This document shows, in pieces, positions 9,466 through 19,903 of a DNA stretch of 64,000 bases. Made by a program: the position numbers and the translations under genes. Source of the stretch: Blattabacterium cuenoti (GTDB taxonomy: Bacteria; Bacteroidota; Bacteroidia; Flavobacteriales; Blattabacteriaceae); NCBI RefSeq assembly GCF_014252055.1, contig NZ_CP059208.1, forward strand, positions 383,297-447,296, written 5' to 3'. Positions within the stretch are counted from its first letter, which is position 1. The number at the start of each line of letters is the position of its first letter. The notes below the pieces were generated by a model that was given only the letters and a program-made list of their open reading frames with translations, had not been told where the DNA came from and did not search any database.

Positions 9466-9681
9466 TTAATATCTATAAGTTATTCTACCTCTTTCTAAAT
9501 CATAAGATGACATTTCTAATCTAACTTTATCTCCAGGTAATATTTTTATATAATGCATTCTCATTTTTCCAGATATATGTGCCTTAACTATACATCCATT
9601 TTCTAATTCTACACGAAACATTGCATTTGGAGATGATTCTATAATAACTCCATCTACTTCTATATGTTTTTGTTTAGCCAT
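9466..9681 (-). CDS. infA: translation initiation factor IF-1
   Basis: A 71-residue OB-fold factor that binds the ribosomal A site during initiation. The sequence shows [42 protein letters not shown] and the C-terminus [11 protein letters not shown], a full-length family match. It lies between secY and rpmJ. The map gene often found beside it in Bacteroidetes is instead at 22984-23802. Confidence 0.96.
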   Translation of the reverse strand: MAKQKHIEVDGVIIESSPNAMFRVELENGCIVKAHISGKMRMHYIKILPGDKVRLEMSSYDLERGRITYRY

Positions 9682-9759
9682 AAATTAAATACAATTTAAT
9701 TTTAATAATAAACAGTAATGCAATAATATACAAAAAAAAACAATTATAATCTAGTATAT

Positions 9760-11136
9760 TTAATTGATACGATTTTTCATCATCATTAATCCATCATAAT
9801 GATAATTTAATAAATATATATTTATTTGTTGTGAAATATCTATAATAACTCCAACAACAATTAATAAAGAAGTTCCTCCGTAAAATAAAGAAAAATTCTG
9901 TGTAACGCCGATTCTAAAAACTATAGATGGAAGTATAGCTATTATAGCTAATAAAACTGCTCCGGGAAAAGTAATTTTCGATAAAACATAATCTATATAT
10001 TCAGCAGTATCTTTTCCAGGTTTTATTCTAGGAATATGTCCTCCATTTCTCTTTAAATCATCAGCTATTTGATTTACCGGAATAGTGATTGCAGTATAAA
10101 AAAAAGTAAAAACTATAACTAGTATAAAAATAGTAGAATTATACCATACTCCATAAATATCTTGGAATAGTCGAAAAAATTTTTTTATTTCCGTATTTTT
10201 AATATAATTAGAAAAAGTTAACGGAAACAACATAATAGCTTGAGAAAAAATGATAGGCATAACACCAGCTACAGTAACTTTCAAAGGAATATATTGATGT
10301 CTTTTATGAATTAATTTAGAATCTGTTACTAAAGATTTATAATGTGAAACATACTGTACTGGAATTTTTCTTACAGCTTGTATAATAATAATAGAAAATA
10401 AAATGACTAATAACCATAATAAAATTTCTAAAAATAAAATTATTACACCTTCATATCCTTTCTTTATTTTATTTAATATTTCTTTAACTATAGCATTTGG
10501 AAAACGAGCAATAATTCCAGACATAATAATCAGTGAAACACCATTACCTATTCCTTTATCCGTAATATAATCTCCTAACCACATTGTAAATAATGTACCT
10601 GAAGTTAAAATAAAAACTCCTATCATCCAAAACATGCTACTACCATAAAAAGTATTCATATCTATTAAATAAGCAGACGAAGAACTTGGAGAAGAAAATG
10701 GGATGAATTGTTTAGTTAATGAAATAAGATATACAGGAGCTTGTATTAAACATATACCTACAGTAAGCCACCTTGTAAGAAGGTTAATTTGTTTTCTTCC
10801 GCTTTCTCCGTCTCTACGTAATCTTTGTAAATACGGAATAATAATACACATTAGTTGTATTATAATAGAAGCAGATATATAAGGCATAATACCTAGAGCT
10901 AATATAGATGCTCTATTAAATGCTCCTCCAGTAAAAGAGGAAAGAATTTGCATTAAACCTTTTGATCCAGAATTAAGTTTATCTAAAAAATCGCTAATTC
11001 CTAATGGATTTATTCCGGGTAATGGAATATAAGCTCCAAAACGATATATTAATAATAAACATAAAGTTGTTATTATTTTTTTTCGTAATTCCTTTGCGTT
11101 CCATATATTATAAAAAGTTATTAGAAAATTATTCAC
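9760..11136 (-). CDS. secY: protein translocase channel subunit SecY
   Basis: Ten-helix inner-membrane channel of the Sec translocon, 458 residues. Visible family blocks are RFGAYIPLPGINP, LGIMPYISASIIIQL (plug/TM2 region), LRRDGESGRKQIN, TDKGIGNGVSLIIMSGI, and cytoplasmic loop RKIPVQYVSHYKS. It lies behind rplO in the spc gene order. Partner subunit SecG is at 50817, and accessory YajC and YidC are also in this window. secE is not seen here. Confidence 0.96.
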   Translation of the reverse strand: MNNFLITFYNIWNAKELRKKIITTLCLLLIYRFGAYIPLPGINPLGISDFLDKLNSGSKGLMQILSSFTGGAFNRASILALGIMPYISASIIIQLMCIIIPYLQRLRRDGESGRKQINLLTRWLTVGICLIQAPVYLISLTKQFIPFSSPSSSSAYLIDMNTFYGSSMFWMIGVFILTSGTLFTMWLGDYITDKGIGNGVSLIIMSGIIARFPNAIVKEILNKIKKGYEGVIILFLEILLWLLVILFSIIIIQAVRKIPVQYVSHYKSLVTDSKLIHKRHQYIPLKVTVAGVMPIIFSQAIMLFPLTFSNYIKNTEIKKFFRLFQDIYGVWYNSTIFILVIVFTFFYTAITIPVNQIADDLKRNGGHIPRIKPGKDTAEYIDYVLSKITFPGAVLLAIIAILPSIVFRIGVTQNFSLFYGGTSLLIVVGVIIDISQQINIYLLNYHYDGLMMMKNRIN

Positions 11137-11145
11137 AATAAGTTA

Positions 11146-11619
11146 TTATTTCGATAATAAAAACACTGATCCTCCAGATTTTTTTATAGAAGACGAAGCT
11201 TTATTACTGAATTTATGTGCACTTATTTTTAATGGAGAAGAAATTACTCCTCTTCCCAAAATTTTAATAAAATCTTTTTTATTAATTATTTTGTTTTTAA
11301 TAAGAATTTCTTGATTCAAACTACTTTTAACCAATCCTTTATCAACAAGATTTTGAATCTTATCTAAATTAATTTCTATAATTTTTCTTTTATTTTTTCT
11401 TCTAAATCCAAATTTAGGTATCCTTCTTTGAAGTGGCATTTGTCCTCCTTCAAAACCTATTTTTTTAGAAAAACCAGATCTTGATTTTGCACCTTTGTGT
11501 CCTCTACCACAAGTTCCTCCTTTTCCAGTTCCTTGCCCTCTTCCTAATCTTAATTTTTTTCTTTTAGTTCCAATTTTTGGAGATAAAAAATTTAAATTTG
11601 ATTGGATTTTATTATCCAT
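11146..11619 (-). CDS. rplO: 50S ribosomal protein L15
   Basis: Large-subunit protein of 157 residues. The glycine-rich N-terminal block [20 protein letters not shown], then [19 protein letters not shown], and the C-terminal [19 protein letters not shown] fit L15. Its ATG lies inside the last 8 bases of rpsE, so rpmD (L30), which normally separates these genes, is absent from this position. Confidence 0.96.
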   Translation of the reverse strand: MDNKIQSNLNFLSPKIGTKRKKLRLGRGQGTGKGGTCGRGHKGAKSRSGFSKKIGFEGGQMPLQRRIPKFGFRRKNKRKIIEINLDKIQNLVDKGLVKSSLNQEILIKNKIINKKDFIKILGRGVISSPLKISAHKFSNKASSSIKKSGGSVFLLSK

Positions 11620-12115
11620 GATATACTTTTTTAATAGAGATTCCTCTTTGTTTTGATATTATATAAACATCTCTTAATTTACTAAGAGCTCTGATTGTTG
11701 CTTTAATAATATTATGATGATTAGAAGATCCTTTTGATTTAGATAAAACATTTCTTAAACCTACAGCTTCTAAAACAGCCCTTAATGGTCCACCAGCTAT
11801 AATTCCAGTTCCATCAGAAGCTGGTCTAATAAGGACACGTGCTCCACCATATTTCGCTTCTTGTTCATGAGGAATTGTCCCATTTGATATATAAACTTCA
11901 CAAATACTTCTCTTTGCTTGTTCTCCAGCTTTATGAATAGCATCAGCTGCTTCTTTAGATCTTCCAAAACCATATCCTACTACTCCATTTTCATTACCTT
12001 TAATAACAATAGCACTAAAAGTAAAATATCTTCTACCTTTAGTGACTTTACAAACTCTTGTTACTCCGACTAATCTTTCTTTTAATTCTAGATTTGTATG
12101 TTTTGTTTTTTTCAT
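11612..12115 (-). CDS. rpsE: 30S ribosomal protein S5
   Basis: Small-subunit protein of 167 residues involved in decoding fidelity and mRNA unwinding at entry. The double-stranded-RNA-binding-like domain [20 protein letters not shown] and the C-terminal block [21 protein letters not shown] are family signatures, with [18 protein letters not shown] near the end. It overlaps rplO by 8 bases. Confidence 0.97.
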   Translation of the reverse strand: MKKTKHTNLELKERLVGVTRVCKVTKGRRYFTFSAIVIKGNENGVVGYGFGRSKEAADAIHKAGEQAKRSICEVYISNGTIPHEQEAKYGGARVLIRPASDGTGIIAGGPLRAVLEAVGLRNVLSKSKGSSNHHNIIKATIRALSKLRDVYIISKQRGISIKKVYHG

Positions 12116-12134
12116 ATCATAACTAAATTATTAT

Positions 12135-12464
12135 TTAAAAATCTAATCCTGTTTCTCTAATTCCGTTAGCTAAAAATTTAATCCTTCCATGATATAAATA
12201 TTTTCCTTTATCAAAAATCAATTTTTTAATTTTTAACTTTTTAACTCTATTACCTAGCAATTTACCTACTTCAATAGATAAATCTGTTTTATTTTTTTTA
12301 GAATTTCTAAAAATTTTTTCTATTGAAGAAGAAGATGTTAAAGTTTTTCCGGATAAATCATCTATAACTTGTGCATATATATTTTTATTACTTCTAAAAA
12401 CAGATACTCTTGGTCTATCTGGGTTTCCAAAAACTTTTTTAAATTTTACACTTTTTTTTTTCAT
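12135..12464 (-). CDS. rplR: 50S ribosomal protein L18
   Basis: 5S rRNA-binding protein, 109 residues, a little shorter than the usual 115-120. Signatures are NPDRPRVSVFRSNKNIYAQVIDD near the N-terminus and FDKGKYLYHGRIKFLANGIRE at the C-terminus. It lies between rplF and rpsE, the conserved spc order. Confidence 0.95.
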   Translation of the reverse strand: MKKKSVKFKKVFGNPDRPRVSVFRSNKNIYAQVIDDLSGKTLTSSSSIEKIFRNSKKNKTDLSIEVGKLLGNRVKKLKIKKLIFDKGKYLYHGRIKFLANGIRETGLDF

Positions 12465-12477
12465 GAATAATAAATAA

Positions 12478-13023
12478 TTATGCTGATTTACCTGCTTTTC
12501 TTCTTACCTCTTCTCCTAAATATCTAACACCTTTTCCTTTATAAGGTTCTGGTATCCTTAAAGATCTAATTTTAGCAGCTATTATTCCTAATAATTGTTT
12601 ATTACAAGATTTTAAAATAATAATAGGATTTTTCCCTTTTTCTATATTTATATTTACAATAATTTCTTTGGGAAGCTGCATCATAATACTATGAGAAAAA
12701 CCTAAATTTAAATCTAGAATATCATTGTTATAAGATGCTTTATAGCCAATTCCTACTAATTCTAATTCTTTTTTAAATCCCATAGTCACTCCTATAATCA
12801 TATTTTTAATTAAAACACGATAAAGTCCATGTAAAGATTTAACTTTTTTTGTTTCCTCACTTCTCAAAATGAATAATTTATTCTCAGATAATCTCAATTT
12901 TATTTCTTTAGAAACTTTTTCTTTCAAAATTCCTAAATTTCCTTTTATTGATATTTCATTATTGATGATCTTAATTTCAACGTCATCAGGAATAAATATT
13001 GGTTTTTTACCAATTCTAGACAT
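12478..13023 (-). CDS. rplF: 50S ribosomal protein L6
   Basis: Two-domain rRNA-binding protein, 181 residues, near the sarcin-ricin loop. MSRIGKKPIFIPDDVEIKI, MIIGVTMGFKKELELVGIGY and the C-terminal PEPYKGKGVRYLGEEVRRKAGK are the family landmarks. Both repeat domains are complete. Confidence 0.97.
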   Translation of the reverse strand: MSRIGKKPIFIPDDVEIKIINNEISIKGNLGILKEKVSKEIKLRLSENKLFILRSEETKKVKSLHGLYRVLIKNMIIGVTMGFKKELELVGIGYKASYNNDILDLNLGFSHSIMMQLPKEIIVNINIEKGKNPIIILKSCNKQLLGIIAAKIRSLRIPEPYKGKGVRYLGEEVRRKAGKSA

Positions 13024-13035
13024 TTTTAAATAAAT

Positions 13036-13419
13036 TTAATATACATAACATAAAATTTCCCCTCCAATTTTTTTTATCTTAGCCTCCTTATCTGTCATTA
13101 TACCATTAGAAGTAGAAATAATAGCAACACCTAATCCATTTAATACACGAGGAATATTTTTGTATTTACAGTACTTTCTCAAACCAGGTTTACTTATTCT
13201 TATAATTTTTTGGATTACAGAAATTTTATCTTGATAATACTTTAAAGCTATTTTTATAATTTTATTTTTACTTTCTATTTTATAATCCAAAATATATCCA
13301 TTTTCTAATAAAACATGAGATATTTCTTGTTTCATTTTAGAAGTGGATACTTCTAAAAGTTTATGTTTTGCAATAGTAGCATTTCTAATTCTAGTCAAAA
13401 AATCAGCAATAGTATCCAT
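13036..13419 (-). CDS. rpsH: 30S ribosomal protein S8
   Basis: 16S rRNA-binding protein, 127 residues. I start it at the ATG at 13419 ([14 protein letters not shown]), the conserved N-terminus; an upstream in-frame start at 13437 would overlap rpsN and adds six atypical residues. [24 protein letters not shown] and the C-terminal [16 protein letters not shown] complete the family pattern. Confidence 0.96.
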   Translation of the reverse strand: MDTIADFLTRIRNATIAKHKLLEVSTSKMKQEISHVLLENGYILDYKIESKNKIIKIALKYYQDKISVIQKIIRISKPGLRKYCKYKNIPRVLNGLGVAIISTSNGIMTDKEAKIKKIGGEILCYVY

Positions 13420-13430
13420 ATTTTTTAAAA

Positions 13431-13700
13431 TTACCAACTAGCTTTTTTTACTCCAGGAATAAGTCCTTGAGAAGCTAAATTTCTAAAAACAATACGGGAA
13501 ATACCAAATTTTCTCATATAACCTCTACTCCTTCCAGTAATAGAACATCTATTTCTTAAACGTACAGGAGATGCATCTCTAGGTAATTTTTGCAGCAATT
13601 CATAATTTTTAGATTTCTTTATTTTCTTTCTTTTACTTGCATATTTCATTACAATTTTTTCTCTCTTTTTTTGTCTTGCTTTTACAGATTCTTTAGACAT
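13431..13700 (-). CDS. rpsN: 30S ribosomal protein S14, long zinc-less form
   Basis: 89-residue S14 lacking the Cys-x-x-Cys zinc ribbon; this is the long C-minus type. Conserved segments are [37 protein letters not shown] and the C-terminus [13 protein letters not shown]. It lies between rplE and rpsH in spc order. Confidence 0.96.
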   Translation of the reverse strand: MSKESVKARQKKREKIVMKYASKRKKIKKSKNYELLQKLPRDASPVRLRNRCSITGRSRGYMRKFGISRIVFRNLASQGLIPGVKKASW

Positions 13701-13713
13701 TATTTAATAATTT

Positions 13714-14268
13714 TTATTTTTTTTTAAAAGGAACTCCAAAAAGAGTTAAAAGCTCTTTAGCTTCCATATCATTATTAGTAGAAGTTACAAATGTAATATT
13801 CATTCCCATATTTTTTTTTATTTTATCAATATTTACTTCAGGATAAACTATTTGCTCTACTATCCCCATATTATAATTTCCATGTCCATCAAAACTACTT
13901 GTTTTTACTCCATTAAAATCTCTAACTCTTGGTAAAGAAATAATAATAAGTCTCTCTAAAAATTCATACATCCTTACTCTACGCAAAGTCACTTTAACTC
14001 CTATAGGCGTTCCTTTTCTAAGCTTAAACCCAGATTCATCATGCTTAGAATAGCAAGTAATTGCTTTTTGTCCTGTTATATCTGTAATTTCTTTTATAGA
14101 AAAATCCATGATTTTTTTATCTAATACAGATATTCCAACCCCTTGATGGATTACTATTTTTAACAATTTTGGAACTTTCATCACACAATGATATCCAAAT
14201 TTTTTTATCAAATTCGGAACTATTTCTTTATCATAAAAATTTTTTAATCTAGATTGATATAATACCAT
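13714..14268 (-). CDS. rplE: 50S ribosomal protein L5
   Basis: 5S rRNA-binding protein of 184 residues. An ATG at 14268 directly follows an in-frame GTG at 14271; I use the ATG. Landmarks are YQSRLKNFYDKEIVPNLIKK, DITGQKAITCYSKHDESGFKLR, LPRVRDFNGVKTSSFDGHGN and GMNITFVTSTNNDMEAKELL. Confidence 0.96.
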   Translation of the reverse strand: MVLYQSRLKNFYDKEIVPNLIKKFGYHCVMKVPKLLKIVIHQGVGISVLDKKIMDFSIKEITDITGQKAITCYSKHDESGFKLRKGTPIGVKVTLRRVRMYEFLERLIIISLPRVRDFNGVKTSSFDGHGNYNMGIVEQIVYPEVNIDKIKKNMGMNITFVTSTNNDMEAKELLTLFGVPFKKK

Positions 14269-14282
14269 CACTTACTATTTTC

Positions 14283-14516
14283 TTATGACTTATTTTCTAT
14301 TTTTTTTAAATTAGACAAATGTATAGGAGATTCTTTTTCTATAATACCCCCTTTAGGGTTTTTAACTCCTGATTTTGTATGCCTTTTTACTATATTTATC
14401 CCACTTATAATAGCTTTTTCTTTTTTAGGAAAAACTATTTTTACAATACCTTTGGTTCCCTTATGATTTCCGGATAAAATTAAAACTTGATCTTCTTTTT
14501 TTATCTTTATCTTCAT
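14283..14516 (-). CDS. rplX: 50S ribosomal protein L24, C-terminally shortened
   Basis: Assembly-initiator protein of the large subunit. It begins with the KOW motif KIKKEDQVLILSGNHKGTKG, then ISGINIVKRHTKSGVKNPKG and SPIHLSNLKKI. At 77 residues it ends right after that block. Typical bacterial L24 proteins continue for about 25 more residues, so the C-terminal extension appears lost. Confidence 0.93.
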   Translation of the reverse strand: MKIKIKKEDQVLILSGNHKGTKGIVKIVFPKKEKAIISGINIVKRHTKSGVKNPKGGIIEKESPIHLSNLKKIENKS

Positions 14517-14532
14517 TTTTTCCCATATTTTA

Positions 14533-14904
14533 TTATAATACTTCCTGAGCTAAAGAAATAATTTTCATATATTTTTTTTCTCTTAATTCTCTTGCTACAG
14601 GTCCAAAAACTCTAGTTCCTATCATATCTCCAGATGGATTAATCAAAACACAAGCATTATCATCAAAATTAATATAAGAACCATCTCTCCTTCTTATTCT
14701 ATTTTTTGTTCTAATTACAACAGCTTTAAACACTTGTCCTTTTTTTACTGTATTTCCTCCAGGAAGAGCTATTTTTATAGTAACAATTATAGAGTCACCC
14801 AAAGAAGCATATCTTTTTCCAGTTCCACCTAAAACTCTAATAACCAATACTTCTTTTGCCCCTGTATTGTCAGATACTTTACATCTAGATTCCTGTTGTA
14901 ACAT
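14533..14904 (-). CDS. rplN: 50S ribosomal protein L14
   Basis: Intersubunit-bridge protein, 123 residues, essentially canonical: [58 protein letters not shown] and [20 protein letters not shown]. The stop codon is followed directly by rplX after a 16-base gap, while rpsQ ends one base before its start. Confidence 0.97.
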   Translation of the reverse strand: MLQQESRCKVSDNTGAKEVLVIRVLGGTGKRYASLGDSIIVTIKIALPGGNTVKKGQVFKAVVIRTKNRIRRRDGSYINFDDNACVLINPSGDMIGTRVFGPVARELREKKYMKIISLAQEVL

Positions 14905-15165
14905 TTATTTAGATTTTTCTAATATAGACACTAATCTCCAACATTTTTTCTTACTTATAGGACGTGTTTCCATTATAAAAACTTTATCTCCATTTTTAGA
15001 AATATTTTTTTCATCATGAACCATATATTTTGTTTTTTTCGTTATACTTTTTCCATAATATGGGTGTTTTACCTTTTTTATTTCCGATACTATTATAGTT
15101 TTATTCATCTTATCACTGGTAACTATGCCTTTTCTTTGTTTTCTAATATTCCTAAATCTATTCAT
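14905..15165 (-). CDS. rpsQ: 30S ribosomal protein S17
   Basis: Small OB-fold 16S-binding protein, 86 residues. RKQRKGIVTSDKMNKTIIVS, KHPYYGKSITKKTKYMVHDE and VFIMETRPISKKKCWRLVSI match S17. Its start overlaps the end of rpmC by 8 bases and its end abuts rplN, suggesting translational coupling. Confidence 0.96.
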   Translation of the reverse strand: MNRFRNIRKQRKGIVTSDKMNKTIIVSEIKKVKHPYYGKSITKKTKYMVHDEKNISKNGDKVFIMETRPISKKKCWRLVSILEKSK

Positions 15166-15352
15166 TTTTTTTATTTAATTCAGTTTTTAATTTAGCAATA
15201 TTCTTTCTTATAAATCTGATTTCTATAGGATTTTTACACAAACCTACAGAATGATTTAATTTTATTTTTTGAAGAATTTCTTTTTGAATTTCAATTTCTT
15301 TTATCAAATTTTTTTCCATAGAAAAGGATTTGATATCTATATTTTTTTTCAT
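15158..15352 (-). CDS. rpmC: 50S ribosomal protein L29
   Basis: Small helical protein near the polypeptide exit tunnel, 64 residues. It is divergent, but [20 protein letters not shown] and the C-terminal pattern [20 protein letters not shown] fit L29. Placement between rplP (4-base overlap) and rpsQ (8-base overlap) makes the call secure. Confidence 0.92.
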   Translation of the reverse strand: MKKNIDIKSFSMEKNLIKEIEIQKEILQKIKLNHSVGLCKNPIEIRFIRKNIAKLKTELNKKNE

Positions 15353-15777
15353 AAATTGATCTCATTAGAAAAAACAAATTTCATTTTTATTGGAAGTTTT
15401 TGAGCTGCTAATCTCAAAGCTTCTTTTGCAATTATCATTTCAACTCCATCTATCTCAAATAAAATTCTACCTGGTTTCACTACAGATACCCAAAACTCTA
15501 CTGGACCTTTACCTTTCCCCATACGTACTTCTTGAGGTTTTTTTGTAGCAGGTTTATCTGGGAAAACATTGATCCATAATCTTCCTTCTCTTTTCATATA
15601 TCTAGTTGCAGCTACTCTTGCTGCTTCTATCTGTCTAGAAGTAATCCAAGCTCCTTCTAAAGCTTTTATTCCATACAGCCCTCTTGAAAGAAGAAATCCT
15701 TTTTTAGAATTTCCACGTATTCTACCTTTTTGAGTCTTTTTATATTTTGTTTTTTTTGGTTGTAACATAGAGTACAA
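15349..15777 (-). CDS. rplP: 50S ribosomal protein L16
   Basis: Protein near the peptidyl-transferase centre and A-site tRNA, 142 residues. [19 protein letters not shown] (from the internal Met at residue 4), [40 protein letters not shown] and [13 protein letters not shown] are canonical. The family N-terminus would favour the Met at residue 4; three extra residues in the frame from 15777 cannot be excluded. Confidence 0.96.
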   Translation of the reverse strand: MYSMLQPKKTKYKKTQKGRIRGNSKKGFLLSRGLYGIKALEGAWITSRQIEAARVAATRYMKREGRLWINVFPDKPATKKPQEVRMGKGKGPVEFWVSVVKPGRILFEIDGVEMIIAKEALRLAAQKLPIKMKFVFSNEINL

Positions 15778-15783
15778 AAATTA

Positions 15784-16482
15784 CTATTTTTTTTTCCTAG
15801 AGTATTTGTATGCTCTTTGTTTTCTTTGTATACCGCTCCCTAAAAATGGATATAATTCTCTTTTCCCATATACTTCTCCTTTCATAATCCAAACTTTAAT
15901 ACCTATACTTCCATAAACAGTATTAGCTACAGCCATGTGATAATCTACATCAGCTCGAAAAGTTCCTAAAGAAATTCTTCCTTCCTTATAAGTTTCACAT
16001 CTAGCCATTTCTGATCCATTTAATCTCCCAGAGATTTGTATTCTTATTCCTTGAGCGTTCATTCTCATAGCAGATAATACTGATGATTTAACAGATTTTT
16101 TATAAGATACACGATTTTCTAATTGTCGAACTAAACCTTTAGCTACTAAAGAAGCGTCTAGCTCAGGACGTTTAACTTCAGATATATTAATTTGAACTTC
16201 TTTTTTAGTAAGTTTTTTTAATTCTTTTCTAACTGTATCTACTTCATCTCCCCCTTTTCCTATAACCAAAGCTGGCCTAGATGTTCTAATAGTAATAGTT
16301 ATAAATTTTAAAGTTCTTTCTATGAATATACGAGAAACTATTCCTTTTGGAAGTCTTGCTTCTATATATCTTCTTACTTTAAAATCTTCTTGTATTCTAT
16401 CTTTATAATTACTACACCAACTAGACTGCCAACCAGTTATAATTCCAAGACGATTAACTATTGGATTTGTTTTCTGTCCCAT
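15784..16482 (-). CDS. rpsC: 30S ribosomal protein S3
   Basis: Head protein at the mRNA entry tunnel, 232 residues. [20 protein letters not shown], the KH-domain block [20 protein letters not shown], and the C-terminal [20 protein letters not shown] are full family matches. It lies between rplV and rplP in S10 order. Confidence 0.97.
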   Translation of the reverse strand: MGQKTNPIVNRLGIITGWQSSWCSNYKDRIQEDFKVRRYIEARLPKGIVSRIFIERTLKFITITIRTSRPALVIGKGGDEVDTVRKELKKLTKKEVQINISEVKRPELDASLVAKGLVRQLENRVSYKKSVKSSVLSAMRMNAQGIRIQISGRLNGSEMARCETYKEGRISLGTFRADVDYHMAVANTVYGSIGIKVWIMKGEVYGKRELYPFLGSGIQRKQRAYKYSRKKK

Positions 16483-16484
16483 AA

Positions 16485-16859
16485 TTATACTTTATTTTTT
16501 TTATCCAAAAAAACAGTTATATTACTTGATCTTTTCCTTATTCTGTGACCTCTTCCTTGAGGAACAGGTCGTATTCTTTTCAAAGTCTTTCCCTGATCAA
16601 CTCTTATTTCTTTTATATATAATAAAGATTCATCAATTTTGTAATCAGATTTATTTTTATTATTCCAATTAGAAAATGAAGATAACAGCAATTTTCTTAG
16701 GAAAAAAGAAATTTTAGTTTTTCTACTATACATTAAAATTTCTAATGCTTTTTTAAGTTCTTTATTTCGTATTAAATTTGCTATTAACCTTATTTTTCTT
16801 GGAGAAGTCCTAACTCCATTTAAAGAAGCTGAAACATTATTATGATCATATTTATTCAT
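16485..16859 (-). CDS. rplV: 50S ribosomal protein L22
   Basis: Exit-tunnel protein, 124 residues. The N-terminal [20 protein letters not shown] and the tunnel-hairpin block [20 protein letters not shown] with [14 protein letters not shown] identify it. The middle is more diverged than in most ribosomal neighbours. Confidence 0.95.
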   Translation of the reverse strand: MNKYDHNNVSASLNGVRTSPRKIRLIANLIRNKELKKALEILMYSRKTKISFFLRKLLLSSFSNWNNKNKSDYKIDESLLYIKEIRVDQGKTLKRIRPVPQGRGHRIRKRSSNITVFLDKKNKV

Positions 16860-16888
16860 GCTTTTTTATTAATACTTTTAATTTAATT

Positions 16889-17173
16889 TTAATTCTTTAC
16901 CTTAATTTTATTTTTAGAACCAGAATGGCCCTTAAAAATACGAGTAGGAGCAAATTCTCCAAGTTTATGTCCTATCATATTCTCCGTAATATACACATTA
17001 ATAAATTGTTTCCCATTATGAATAGAAAAAGTATGTCCTACAAAATCAGGTAAAATAGTAGATGTCCTAGACCAAGTTTTAATAACGATTTTTTTTTTAG
17101 ATTCTATGTTTTTTAAAACTTTTTTGTATAATTTTTGAGAAACATATGGTCCTTTTTTTAAAGATCTTGGCAT
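16889..17173 (-). CDS. rpsS: 30S ribosomal protein S19
   Basis: Small-subunit head protein, 94 residues. [40 protein letters not shown], and [20 protein letters not shown] are canonical. It follows rplB by 7 bases. Confidence 0.97.
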   Translation of the reverse strand: MPRSLKKGPYVSQKLYKKVLKNIESKKKIVIKTWSRTSTILPDFVGHTFSIHNGKQFINVYITENMIGHKLGEFAPTRIFKGHSGSKNKIKVKN

Positions 17174-17180
17174 AAAAATT

Positions 17181-18005
17181 TTATTTTTTTCTTCTTTGTA
17201 TAATATATTTATTTGAATATTTTCTTTTTAAACGAGTTTTAAATCCTTTGGATGGAACACCTTTTCTACTTCTAGGTATACCACCAGAAGCTTTTCCTTC
17301 ACCACCTCCCATTGGATGGTCAACAGGATTCATAGCAACACCTCTAGTTCTTGGTCTTTTTCCTAAATGTCTATTTTTTCCCGCCTTACCAAATTTTTCT
17401 AATTGATGATCAACATTAGAAACTACTCCTATTGTTGCCATACAAGTTGTCATAATCATTCTAGTTTCTCCAGAAGGAAGTTTAATAGTAGCATATTTTC
17501 CATCTTTTGCAAATAATTGAGCAAAAGAACCTGCACTTCTAGCTATTTTTGCTCCTTGACCTGGTTTAAGTTCTATACAAGAAATATTAGTTCCAAGTGG
17601 GATTTCACTTAAAAAAGTAGAATTTCCAACATTAAAAGGAATTTTATTCCCAGAAATAACTTTTTGTCCTACTTTAAATCCATTCATTGTTAAAATATAT
17701 CTTTTTTCACCATCTACATAATGTAGTAAAGAGATAAAAGAAGATCTATTAGGATCATATTCTATAGATTTTATAGTAGCATATATCCCAAACTTCCTTC
17801 TTTTAAAATCAATAATTCTATACTTTTTCTTATGTCCTCCACCAAAATATCGCATTGTCATTTTCCCAACATTATTTCTACCACCAGATTTCCCTTTTCC
17901 AATTGTAAGACTTTTTTCAGGTTTAGAAACAGTAATTTCTTTGAAATCATTTACTATTTTAAAACGCTGACTAGGAGTTGTAGGTTTAAGTTTTTTTATT
18001 GACAT
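17181..18005 (-). CDS. rplB: 50S ribosomal protein L2
   Basis: Primary 23S-binding protein essential for peptidyl transfer, 274 residues. [40 protein letters not shown], and the C-terminal block [19 protein letters not shown] with the conserved histidine are present. Full length. Confidence 0.98.
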   Translation of the reverse strand: MSIKKLKPTTPSQRFKIVNDFKEITVSKPEKSLTIGKGKSGGRNNVGKMTMRYFGGGHKKKYRIIDFKRRKFGIYATIKSIEYDPNRSSFISLLHYVDGEKRYILTMNGFKVGQKVISGNKIPFNVGNSTFLSEIPLGTNISCIELKPGQGAKIARSAGSFAQLFAKDGKYATIKLPSGETRMIMTTCMATIGVVSNVDHQLEKFGKAGKNRHLGKRPRTRGVAMNPVDHPMGGGEGKASGGIPRSRKGVPSKGFKTRLKRKYSNKYIIQRRKK

Positions 18006-18025
18006 TTATTTAATAATAAATTTAT

Positions 18026-18316
18026 TTATATTTCCTTTTCTTTTGAAAAACTTATTTTTTGATTTTCTTCAAGTTGAATAATTGCTTTTTTCAATTTATT
18101 TGTTTTTCCATATAAAAGACCTTTTTTTGTATATTTTGACTTATTTTTTCTATAATAAATCATAGTCCTAATACTTTTAACAGAACAACCAAAAACTTTA
18201 TTTATCTTTTCTTTTATTTGAATCTTGTTACAAGAAATACACACATAAAAAGTGTATATACTATTTTTATCATTTTCTGATGTTTTTTCTGTAACAACAG
18301 GTCTTATAAAAAACAT
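18026..18316 (-). CDS. rplW: 50S ribosomal protein L23
   Basis: Exit-site protein and docking point for trigger factor and SRP, 96 residues. IRPVVTEKTSENDKNSIYTFYV, KIQIKEKINKVFGCSVKSIR and the basic middle match L23. Short gaps of 3 and 20 bases to rplD and rplB place it firmly in the S10 order. Confidence 0.94.
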   Translation of the reverse strand: MFFIRPVVTEKTSENDKNSIYTFYVCISCNKIQIKEKINKVFGCSVKSIRTMIYYRKNKSKYTKKGLLYGKTNKLKKAIIQLEENQKISFSKEKEI

Positions 18317-18319
18317 GAT

Positions 18320-18952
18320 TTATGAAACGGTTAAAAATTTATAAACTTTTTCTATAGAATCTTCAGATAATATAATATATGAAAAATTTAGTAAAGAAAA
18401 ACAATCTAATTCATTAATATCTAATAATCTAAAATTTTTTAGATTCTTAGAAGATAAATATAGATTTCTATTTGATTTTCCTATAATCATTAATGACTTT
18501 TCATTTTTTAATTGTAAAGAATCTAAAAATTTTACTATAAACTTAGTTTTTGGAATATCCAATTTCATGGTTTCTACAACTTTCACTTTATTTTCTGTTA
18601 ATTTTTTTTCAAAAATAAACTTCCTTACCATATCTTTAGTATGTTTATTTATTTTCGTTAAATATTTTCTTGGTCTTGGTCCAAAAACTCTTCCTCCTCC
18701 TCTAAATATAGGATTTTTTATGTCTCCTTTTCTAGATCCTCCAGTTCCTTTTTGTCTATGCAATTTCCTTCTACTTCCTGATAATTCTCCTCTTTCTTTA
18801 GACTTATGAGTTCCTTGTCTTTGAGCAGATAAATATCTCTTAATTTCTAAATATACAGAATGATCATAAGATTTTTTAGAAAACAAATTATCTTCAAATC
18901 TAATCTTTTTATCTGTTTGATTTCCATTTATATCTAAAACTTTTAATTCCAT
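18320..18952 (-). CDS. rplD: 50S ribosomal protein L4
   Basis: Exit-tunnel protein of 210 residues. The long basic loop [20 protein letters not shown], then [20 protein letters not shown] and [13 protein letters not shown], is unmistakable. The N-terminus overlaps the end of rplC by 10 bases. Confidence 0.96.
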   Translation of the reverse strand: MELKVLDINGNQTDKKIRFEDNLFSKKSYDHSVYLEIKRYLSAQRQGTHKSKERGELSGSRRKLHRQKGTGGSRKGDIKNPIFRGGGRVFGPRPRKYLTKINKHTKDMVRKFIFEKKLTENKVKVVETMKLDIPKTKFIVKFLDSLQLKNEKSLMIIGKSNRNLYLSSKNLKNFRLLDINELDCFSLLNFSYIILSEDSIEKVYKFLTVS

Positions 18953-19575
18953 TTTCTTTTCTTAATCATTAAATATGAATTTTTATTTCCTGGAACTGAT
19001 CCTTTTAAAAGAATAAAATATTTATAAGCATCTACTTTCAAAATTTTTATTTTTTTAATAGTAACACTTTTACCGCCTGTTCTTCCTGCCATTTTTTTCC
19101 CTTTAAAAACACGCGAAGGATCAGACCCTGCACCTATTGATCCTGGAGCTCTTAAACGATTATGTTGTCCATGACTACTTTCTCCAACTCCTGAAAAATG
19201 ATGTCTTTTTACTACTCCCTGAAACCCTTTTCCTTTAGAAATACCTTTTATATCAACTAATTCTCCTTCCTCAAAAATATTTATTTTAATAGAAGAACCT
19301 ATTTGAAATGAAGGCATAGAATCACATTTAAATTCTAATAATTTCTTTTTTGGAGAAATACCAGCCTTTTTAAAATGACCAAGTAAAGATTTGTTAGTTT
19401 TTTCAATTTTTTTTTCTTCAATCCCTAATTGAACAGAAAAATATCCGTCATTATTCATTGTTTTCACTTGAACAACATAACATAAAGGAATATAAACAAT
19501 AGTACATGGAATATTTTCTCCGTCTTTTGAAAAAACACTAGTCATTCCTACATTTTTACCTATTAATCCATACAT
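18943..19575 (-). CDS. rplC: 50S ribosomal protein L3
   Basis: Early-assembly large-subunit protein, 210 residues. [20 protein letters not shown] at the N-terminus, [40 protein letters not shown] and the C-terminal [13 protein letters not shown] are canonical. It is 4 bases downstream of rpsJ. Confidence 0.97.
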   Translation of the reverse strand: MYGLIGKNVGMTSVFSKDGENIPCTIVYIPLCYVVQVKTMNNDGYFSVQLGIEEKKIEKTNKSLLGHFKKAGISPKKKLLEFKCDSMPSFQIGSSIKINIFEEGELVDIKGISKGKGFQGVVKRHHFSGVGESSHGQHNRLRAPGSIGAGSDPSRVFKGKKMAGRTGGKSVTIKKIKILKVDAYKYFILLKGSVPGNKNSYLMIKKRKWN

Positions 19576-19579
19576 ACTT

Positions 19580-19885
19580 CTATACTTTTATTTCAGCTTC
19601 AACTCCACTTGGTAATTCCAATTTCATCAATGCATCTACAGTTTTAGATGAAGCATTATGAATTTGCAATAATCTTTTATGTGTAGGAAGAAGAAATTGT
19701 TCTCTTGATTTTTTATTTACATGAGGAGAACGTAATACTGTGAATATTTTTTTTTCTGTCGGCAATGGAACTGGACCATTCAATATTACTCCTGTAGGTA
19801 ACACAGAATTTACAATTTTTTCAGCTGACTTATCTAATAAATTATAGTCATAAGATTTTAATTTTATTTTTATGTCATGACCCAT
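19580..19885 (-). CDS. rpsJ: 30S ribosomal protein S10 (NusE)
   Basis: Small-subunit head protein that also works as transcription antitermination factor NusE, 101 residues. [60 protein letters not shown] and the tail [15 protein letters not shown] are canonical. Its partner NusB is encoded at 56133. Confidence 0.97.
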   Translation of the reverse strand: MGHDIKIKLKSYDYNLLDKSAEKIVNSVLPTGVILNGPVPLPTEKKIFTVLRSPHVNKKSREQFLLPTHKRLLQIHNASSKTVDALMKLELPSGVEAEIKV

Positions 19886-19903
19886 GGTATAAATTAATTT
19901 TAA

